A stretch of 64,000 nucleotides of DNA, taken from Rugalucina vietnamica. Its lineage: Eukaryota; Mollusca; Bivalvia; Lucinida; Lucinidae. Numbering within the stretch: the first letter of the stretch is position 1; each line of letters begins with the position of its first letter. Both the position numbers and the translations under genes were made by a program. The stretch spans positions 34,475,139-34,539,138 of the forward strand of contig OZ024870.1 of NCBI GenBank assembly GCA_964017185.1. The letters are read 5' to 3'. Positions 56,880-64,000 of this stretch are shown one piece after another. The notes beneath the pieces are model-generated. The model was not told where the DNA came from. It made no database searches and saw only the letters and a list, made by a program, of their open reading frames with translations.

Positions 56880-59140
56880 ACATCAGGAAAACATGTCCGT
56901 GAAATGTAACCCCCTTTAACCCCAATTTTATTTAGCAAAACTGGGGTATGCAGGGGTATACCTATTTTTAGCTCACCTGAGCCGTTAGGCTCACAAGGTG
57001 AGCTTATAGGATGGCCATGATCCGGCGTCCGTCCGTCGTCCGTCCGTCCGTCCGTCTGTCGTCCGTCCGTCCACAATTTCAAAGATCTTCTTCTCTGAAA
57101 CCGCTTGGCCAACCAAAGCCAAATTTTATATGAAGCATCTATAGGAAGGGGGAACCAATGTGTATATAAGAAATCCAGGTCACATGACCAAGATGGACGC
57201 CATGCCCATATATGGTAAAAACCCTTCAAAAATCTTCTTCTCCAGAACCGGTGGACTGATTTCAACGAAACTTGGCATGAAGCATTGATGGCTCAAGCAC
57301 TACAATGTATATATAAATCACGACCCTGTGATGACCTTGACCTATTTTACGGCAAGGTCAACATAGGTCGCCAATGCATTTGAATGGGGAAAACTTTTAA
57401 AATGTCATTTAAAGTGAAAGTCTTGCAGAAAATGGGCAGTAGGACTGAATATTAATGATTCTGAAAAAAATTGGACCCCAGGAGCTCATATGCCCCCACC
57501 CCGGGGCAATATACATGTATATTACCGTAATATTCAAACATCATCTCCTCTGAAACCGGTTGGCCAATCAAAGCCAAATTTTATGTGAAGCATCAATAGG
57601 AAGGGGTAATCAATGTGTATATAAGTAATCCAGGTCACATGATCAAGATGGCCGCAATGCCCATATATGGTAAAAACCCTTCAAAAATCTTCTTCTCCAG
57701 AACCGGTGGATCGATTTCAAAGAAACTTGGCATGAAGCATCGATGGCTCAAGTACTACAATGTGTATATAAATCATGACCCTGTGATGACCTTGACCTTT
57801 TTTACGGCAAGGTCAACATAGGTCGCCAATGCATTTGAATAGGGAAAATTTTTAAAATGTCATTTAAAGTGAAAGTCTTGCAGGAAATGGGCAGTAGGAC
57901 TGAATATTAATGATTCTGAAAAAAATGGACCCCAGGGGCTCATCTGCCCCCAGCCCGGGGCAATATACATGTATATTACCATAATATTCAAACATCTTCT
58001 CCTCTGAAACCGCTTGGCAAATCAAAGCCAAATTTTATGTGAAGCATCTATGGAATGGGGGAATTAATTTATATATAAATTATCTAGTTCACATGACCAA
58101 GATGGCTGCCATGCCCATATAAGGTAAAAACCCTTCAAAAATCTTCTTCTCCGAATCTGGTGGACCGATTTCAAAGAAACTTGGCATAAAGCACCAATGG
58201 CTGAAGTACTACAATGTATATATAAATCATGACCCTGTGGTGACCTTGACCTATTTTAGGACTAGGTCAACATAGGTCGCCAATGCATTGGAATAGGGAA
58301 AACTTTTAAAAAGTCATTAGAAGTGAAAATCTTGCAGGAAATGGGTAGTAGGACTAAATATTAATGATTCTGAAAAAAAAAAGGACCTAAGGGCTCATAT
58401 GTCCACACCCCGGGGCAATATACTTGTATATTACCATAATATTCAAACATCTTCTCCTCTAAAACCACTTGGCCAATTGAAGCCAAATTTTATGTGAAGC
58501 ATCTATAGGATGGGGGTACCAATGTATATATTAATAATCTAGGTCACATGACTAAGATGGCCGCCATGCCCATATATGGTAAAAACCCTTCAGATATCTT
58601 CTTCTCTGAAACCGATAGATTGACTTCAATGAAACTTGGCGTGAAGCATCCATGGCAATACTACAATGTATATATGTGATGACCTTGACCAAGTTTATGG
58701 CAAGGTCAACATGGGTTGCCCATGCATTTGAATGGGAAAAACTGTTAAATGTCATTTGAAGGGAAAAACCAGCAAGAAATTGGCAAATGGACAGAATATT
58801 GATTATTCTGAAAAAAGAAAACGGCCCAAGGGCTTCATCTGCCCCTGCACTGGGGTTAAATACCATAATATTCAAACATGTTTATTGGTATATGCAGCAG
58901 ACTCAGGTGAGCGTTTACAGGATCATTGGTCCTCTGGTTCTTAATTTTGTCCCAAAACATAGATTGTGGGTACTCGTTAAAACCGCCTCGGCGCGACGGT
59001 TCTAACGTGTACCAACAAGCTATGTTTTGAGCAAAAATAAGAAAAATATAAAAAAAAAATCTTCTGAAAAGTTTCAATTTTTCCGACTGAAAACATCTTT
59101 TTACATTGCATGGGCAAGTTTTCGTAATGGAGGTGAGCAA
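56880..59140 (+). mobile_element. MITE-2 copy, split in two
   Basis: The left piece 56880-56968 (CATCAGGAAAACATGTCCGTG to GGGGTATACCTATTTT) and right piece 58942-59140 (AAAACATAGATTGTGGGTAC, AACCGCCTCGGCGCGACGG, GCATGGGCAAGTTTTCGTAA) join to the same order as other MITE-2 copies. Confidence 0.72.
56969..58941 (+). mobile_element. Composite repeat with four 454-bp tandem units
   Basis: Starts TAGCTCACCTGAGCCGTTAG, passes through a GTCCGTCC run (57026-57072), then has four units marked by TCTGAAACCGCTTGG-type phrases at 57097, 57551, 58005 and 58460 (steps of 454-455 bp). It ends CTCAGGTGAGC then TTGGTCCTCTGGTTCT. The terminal GCTCACCTGAG and CTCAGGTGAGC are inverted. Each unit carries GACCAAGATGGCCGCCATGC and TGACCTTGACC followed by AAGGTCAACATAGGTC. 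Confidence 0.85.
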
Positions 59141-59713
59141 AATGGCGATGCGTTTAGTTTTTTATTTCTGAAGACAGAAAGTTGAAGGCCATCAGAAAAT
59201 TTTAGATGAAAAAAGAGCTGACAAGACTGATGGAATTATAAGGCCAGACGGTTATCCATTAACTTTGACATTTCTTTTACAGGGGCGTGAAGTTCCCGTA
59301 TTTTATGGCTGGTTTGTTAAGAATGGTGAGAGATGGTCTGTTCTGAGTCGCCCTCTTTTACAGAATTATTTCTCCTCCCAGTGCTAAGTTTGTAAAAGGT
59401 GTCAGTCGAGTCATATTAAGTACATCTTTTGAAATATTAGTGTAACCGCAGCTTCTAGAAAAAAATCTAAGGCACTATAATCTCACAACATTTATTTTGG
59501 GAAAGATCTTGATCTCCATCTTCGTTGTATGATTAAATAAATGCCATAATTGTACTGACGGCCGTGTGTTTCCGTGTCAGCTTTGCCCTACAGAACCTTA
59601 AGACCTCTTTGGTCCTAAAGATTGTTGGATTCCAGGCTCTACCGAACGAGATGAAGAGCGCTATGCCATCATCACATCAAGATAAAATATCCGTTCAATT
59701 TATGGTGCTATTA
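59141..59713. other. No gene recognised
   Basis: Spacer; the ORF at 59564-59803 runs into the next element and has no domain. Confidence 0.3.
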
Positions 59714-60343
59714 CATTTGCGCACATTTTCCGAAAATTTCGTTTGCGCACAGTTTTCATTTGCGCGCAGAAATTTATATCATTTGCGCACAGTTTTTGTA
59801 TAACATTTGCGCACATATTTTTCCCCTCTACCATGGCCAGCTGCTAGTATTTTATTGTACATTTATCAAGATATCAGCACTGTCACCCCTGTTCAACGAC
59901 CTGGAGGAAAAAGAGTTCGAATAGGTTTACAAAGTCACTTAAAAGTCAATTTTTAGTTTTAGTTTACCGTAGTTACACTTTGCGGCACTTTGATTTGTTT
60001 TGGCATCATCACGCGCTGGTTTTATGCTTTCTCAGGTTTTAAATTCACATATTCACCACAGGCTGTGCACTGAATGCCATTTTGGCTTGTTTATACAGTC
60101 TTGTGAGCGGCAACCATTTACGAGAGAAAATCTGGTGTGCGCAAATGTAACATTTACCTGGGGAAATTGTGTGCGCAAATGAATACGTTTACCTGGGAAA
60201 ATTGTGTGCGCAAATGAACCACATTCTTTCGAAAATGTGCGCAAATGTGCTGCCACCAAATTGGTTACGTTTACCTGGGAAAATTGTGTGCGCAAATGAA
60301 CCACATTCTTTCGAAAATGTGCGCAAATGTGCTGCCACCAAAT
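59714..60343. mobile_element. Element with converging TTTGCGCACA arrays
   Basis: Five ATTTGCGCACA-type motifs lie at about 59714-59812, and at least six in complement (TGTGCGCAAAT) at about 60136-60330. The right array includes a duplicated phrase with GTTTACCTGGGAAAATTG. The 320-bp middle is unique. This layout resembles subterminal transposase-binding clusters, but exact termini are not clear. Confidence 0.65.
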
Positions 60344-60344
60344 T

Positions 60345-60560
60345 TATATCCCCATTATCCCCATTTTTATATAGTAAAACTTGGATTTACAGGGGCATAC
60401 ATTTTTCTTTTTCTTCATAAAAATAGCTCCAAAACAAAGAATGAGGGTACTCGCTGTCGGATGCAGTTCTAACTTGTAGCCACAATATAGGCTTTGAATT
60501 TTTTCACTTTCGCAGCAGCAAAAAATCTCTGTGTATTATATGGGTCTGAATAAACCATTT
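60345..60560 (+). mobile_element. MITE-2 copy, diverged
   Basis: CCCCATTTTTATATAGTAAAAC, GGATTTACAGGGGCATAC and AGGGTACTCG follow the MITE-2 order; the central hairpin is lost. Ends near TCTGTGTATTATATGGGT. Confidence 0.6.
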
Positions 60561-60592
60561 CTTTATACCAAACATTTATTTCCATGGTGTTA

Positions 60593-61263
60593 GGCTGCGT
60601 TCACATAGAAATATACGCTATACGGTATACGGTATTCGCTATACGCTATTCGGTATTCGCTGTACGCTATACGGGCACGGCGGTTCACATAGAAGTAGCA
60701 CGTGTTTTCAATGCGCTCTTTTCGTGAGTATGAAAAAGTTGCGAGATCGGTATTTTGAAACATTTGACCTATGGCATTGTTCTTTCAAAATTAAATCCTG
60801 CAATAACACACCCGGGTCTCACCAAGTTTTGGTGAAGGTAGGCAACTAAACTACCTGGGAGGAGTATGAAGACAAACAAACAAACAAACGTTACTTGAAT
60901 TATAGTATTATGAGAAGTTATCTAAGTTATTTACGTTGTTTTACATATTCATGAGGATTCATATGTATGACTTTATTATGTAAAAATGATTTTAACTTAG
61001 TTTTCTAGCAAAACATTAGATATAACTTGTGTAAATAAAAAATCAGACCAGCAAAACCACTATACGCTATACGAAAATCGAACATGTACGATTCCCAGTA
61101 TACTATACTATACGCACCTCTACGCGCCTATACGACCTTTTCGAATAGTACCCTCTTATGTGACCCGGCATTAGGAAATCCTAATGTTTGATTTCAAGTA
61201 TTTGCGTGCCCTCAAAAACGTGCACCGTATACCAGAATAGTCTACTCCTATGTGACCGCAGCC
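60593..61263. mobile_element. MITE with GGCTGCG TIRs and TTA(A) flanks
   Basis: Ends GGCTGCGTTCACATAG and, in complement, GGCTGCGGTCACATAGGAG. TTA on the left and TTAA on the right suggest TTAA targeting, as in Kolobok or piggyBac. Many variants of TATACGCTATACG cluster near both ends. No transposase. Confidence 0.75.
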
Positions 61264-62073
61264 TTAAGCCAGAAACGCCGGTACAAAAAGTTACCTCTTC
61301 CTTACTTTCAAAAAAAAGTTTCAACTTCCAAAAATTTGTTTACTGTAACAGCCTTGAATTGTAGTTTAACATTTACGGTTTATTTCCAGGGATTCATAAT
61401 GATGAAATATACCGGGTTTGATGTTGAGTGTTGTTTTACAAAGTGTTTGTTTATTTATTTATTTATTTATTTATTTATTTTATTTTATTTTATTTGAATA
61501 CGGTATATCAGATTACGTGTTCCAGTATAACACACGTTGGGGGTAGTTGACTTGCGTTACCGCTTCTTTCATCCGTCATGAAGTCGCCTGGCCATCACAC
61601 CTGAATGTAGCCTTACTTCACACCTGGGTTCTACTATATCTCACACCTTTGCAGTAGGGGGCGTCAAAAGGTGGACGGGGGTGTCGCAGGACGACAGTAA
61701 CATAATTATGGAAGTGTGATCCGTTCTTTCGCCTGTGTGTGTAATTATCACAAATCAAAGAGAAATTGAACTTATCCAGACAGACAGTTCATGCGGTAAG
61801 GCTTTAAAATGCGATATTCTTACAGATTTCTGCGTTGTCAAAGCAAAGACTTCCAAATAAAGTTTAAGTGGACATGATTTAAATTCACACAGAAGACTTT
61901 CGATGAGATGACACTGGAAAAAAAAAAAAAAACAGTTTAAATTGTCTCTACGCAAGGGGACGCTCAAGCAAGTCGCATTGAGTACTCTTCATTACTGACA
62001 GAAAAAGCTTCAGTTGATAGAATATATATTATATGCATTAAATCCTCACTGAATCATTATCATCATCTTCTCT
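61264..62073. other. Simple repeats, no gene
   Basis: (TTTA)n at 61446-61497 and a run of 15 A at 61918-61933 in otherwise unremarkable DNA. Confidence 0.6.
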
Positions 62074-62122
62074 TTCTTCTTCTTCTTCTTCTTCTTCTTC
62101 TTCTTCTTCTTCTTCTTCTTCT
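62074..62122. repeat. (TTC)n microsatellite
   Basis: About 16 TTC units. Confidence 0.93.
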
Positions 62123-62231
62123 CATGTGCAAACTGAAACCTTGCTTAGACGTGAATGATAACTGTTTTTCGTGCCCTCAGACTCACCTTTGTCGTATACC
62201 TCCAGGTAAGACACAATGCTCCACTATTTTA

Positions 62232-62470
62232 TATGGAGTGAGGCTGCGCGTGAAAAATCTAGCAATTTGGGTTCCGACCTGGGGCCAGTTTCATCAAAAA
62301 GGTTCCTAGGACAAATCTTTAAAGTGTCCTAGGACATTTTCTGAGACGTGCGTAAGTCAGTTTAATCAACACGTCCTTAGAATGTCCTACGACCCTAAAT
62401 GTGCGTTTCATAAAAAAAAACTTCCTACTTTAACTATGCGCTACTAAACGACCCTATAAATATCATGTGC
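62232..62470. repeat. MITE-1-like end plus GGGCCAGTTTCATCA repeat
   Basis: GAGGCTGCGCGTGAAAAATC to GGTTCCGACCTGG matches the first 45 bp of the MITE-1 copy at 22609. It is followed by GGGGCCAGTTTCATCAAAAA and repeated GTCCTAGGACA, a phrase I associate with dispersed invertebrate repeats. Confidence 0.45.
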
Positions 62471-62639
62471 TGGATCACGTGCGATCTTATTTTAGCTGTG
62501 TAATAGCCATAACAAGTATAAGTCTTACCAAAAAGATTGCGACCGTTTTGATTAAATATACATGTACTACAGTAAAGCACTTTCAAAACGCATCACTTGT
62601 TTTACTGATTCCTACCCTCAGAATACAGGATGTATCGAT

Positions 62640-62682
62640 AATAATGGGTCGGGCGTCAGACTCTATGATGGCCACGACATAA
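62640..62682 (+). pseudogene. Possible Penelope-like C-terminal scrap
   Basis: MGRASDSMMATT followed by TAA equals the usual last residues of the Penelope-like protein family seen at 48343-53180 (GRASDSMMA.T). Nothing upstream matches, so only the end remains. Confidence 0.4.
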
Positions 62683-62934
62683 AGCTATTCATTTTAGTTG
62701 GTTGGGGCCGGAGCTTCTTGTCTGTTGCTTGGCCCACCGGGGTCCAACTGGTGTTTTTCTTTTGCTCCGGAGTTAGTACGTTATTCGGCGCCCAGGGATC
62801 TCCATCGTCGGGCAGCTTACTCAGTCTGTGAGTCCTGGTTTTTGATCCATCAGGATGTTTATCATGATTTATTTGTTTGTTCTTGATGATCCATTGACTA
62901 GTTAGAGATTCACCACGAGGACCGAATAACTAAC

Positions 62935-63310
62935 TAAATGTTATGAACCACTGCAGAAGCTGAGGGTGAGGTTATGGCCATGTAAAACCGGTTTAAGCCC
63001 GCCAGTAACTTTGTGTTACTGATCGTTCCAAGTCGATACTTCTGTGGTGGTTCTTTTTGTTTTATGTCTTGGTGTTTAAAAAAATTTTTGTGCTGTTGGC
63101 GCCTTATGTATGTTTTCATATTTTTAGTTAAGTTAAGGTAACTGAGTGGCCACCTATTGGGAAAATAGCTGCTCATTCGGCTTACGATATGTTTCATGGT
63201 ATAAGTACCTGATTGTTAGTTTGGTTTTTTCCCACCTCGGTTTTTGGAGTGGGAATCTTTTTCTGATTGCGCCTTTTCCTGATCTTTGCCTACTTGTACC
63301 TTTTTTTGAA
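62935..63310 (+). repeat. R4 repeat, second long copy
   Basis: Nearly identical to 33055-33415 over about 355 bp, from GAAGCTGAGGGTGAGGTTA to TTTGCCTACTTGTACC. No poly(A) precedes this copy. Confidence 0.8.
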
Positions 63311-64000
63311 CTTAGAAATATAGTTGGCCCGCTTAACCCATATGTCATAGCCGAAACGTCAATGTCAGTCATTAACGCCATAATGCACAATGATTTCAAG
63401 CGTCACTCAAAATGGGGACAAAGCATATTCATAAATTCTAACATGATTTCTGGACAGAAGTGTCAAAAGCCAAGCAAATTATGTTGGCTGGCTTTCATCT
63501 GCACTAGTAACAATGTGTTAATTACGTCACTTTAACGTTTATGAAGAAAAAAATATTTTTTCTGTGTAAAATGAAACAGATTCAAAAGTTTTTGAACAAA
63601 ATAAATAGGCAAGAACCTGCGTAAAACGTATCATAACTTTTGACACTGTAATCCAATATCTCTGATTTTTACACTAAATACACTTGACGTTTAAAGGGCA
63701 TTATTTTTATTTCGCTTTGTGTTGTGCTAAAGGTGGTGAGCTATCACCAGAGATGGATTGCTTTCAGAAAAAAGAAAATAAGAATCAGGAACAAATTTTA
63801 TGGATATACTGGCTAAATACTGTTTATGGTGTTAAGATAGAATTTTAAAGCAAATGAAAACTGATGTAAAGTCAGGCCTAGTATATTTGAGAGTCGTTTG
63901 AGGATATTGCTATATGCGTTTAGCGTTTTTATTGATTGCGTGTGGTCGTTCTAGGAATTGCGGGCCGCATTTCTCCTATAAATAATATATTAAGTTCACA
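63311..64000. other. No gene recognised
   Basis: AT-rich right end of the window, without ORF, repeat or RNA evidence. Confidence 0.35.

Noticed and set aside
57078-57265. 152-codon minus ORF over the 454-bp repeat
   Set aside because: Overlaps the repeat and the GTCCGTCC run; sister units do not keep the frame.
62124-62215. Cysteine-containing exon ending in a strong donor (CTCCAG then gtaaga)
   Set aside because: Acceptor side falls in the (TTC)n tract, the peptide is short and no partner exon was found.

Overview
The window looks like AT-rich, repeat-dense genomic DNA of an invertebrate animal, most likely a bivalve mollusc (inference). Genes are split by GT-AG introns, and there are many non-LTR retrotransposons, a Penelope-like element, tRNA-derived SINEs, MITEs and foldback elements. 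One composite repeat begins TAGCTCACCTGAGC, which I associate with bivalve genomes. There is no bacterial, phage or CRISPR-type signal.

Genes. The clearest host gene is a four-exon minus-strand gene (8697 down to 1775) that splices in frame to 186 residues. It resembles only the coiled-coil stalk and microtubule-binding region of dynein heavy chains and has no AAA motor. Three relatives are present. One is a separate first exon on the minus strand at 856-996. One is a broken plus-strand copy at 22192-22957. One is a plus-strand copy at 54791-56521 whose last exon has lost the ancestral stop and reads on for 34 more residues. Other host-like coding pieces are one internal exon of a class I methyltransferase (36135-36365, minus), an unrecognised terminal exon (24281-24824, minus) and a possible small membrane-protein ORF (14262-14600, minus).

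Mobile DNA. LINE relics lie at 3330-4400, 18645-22000 (minus), 26463-28709, 36950-37290 and 37591-40706. A Penelope-like reverse transcriptase relic lies at 48343-53180 (minus). Several elements are nested with readable target-site duplications. A 1019-bp TIR element sits inside the LINE at 18645-22000. A 2.76-kb foldback element sits inside the Penelope-like relic. A LINE sits inside an inverted pair of mariner-like relics. A four-unit 454-bp tandem repeat has split a MITE. A 235-bp MITE with a 65-bp internal palindrome occurs about seven times.

Other structure. From 11461 to 13539 twelve near-palindromic GTTGCCATGGCAAC-type motifs (RFX X-box-like) recur about every 187 bp. Simple repeats (GA, GAA/GAT, TA, TTAC, TTTA, TTC) and poly(A) tracts are scattered throughout. 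Many intervals hold no recognisable gene, and these are stated.
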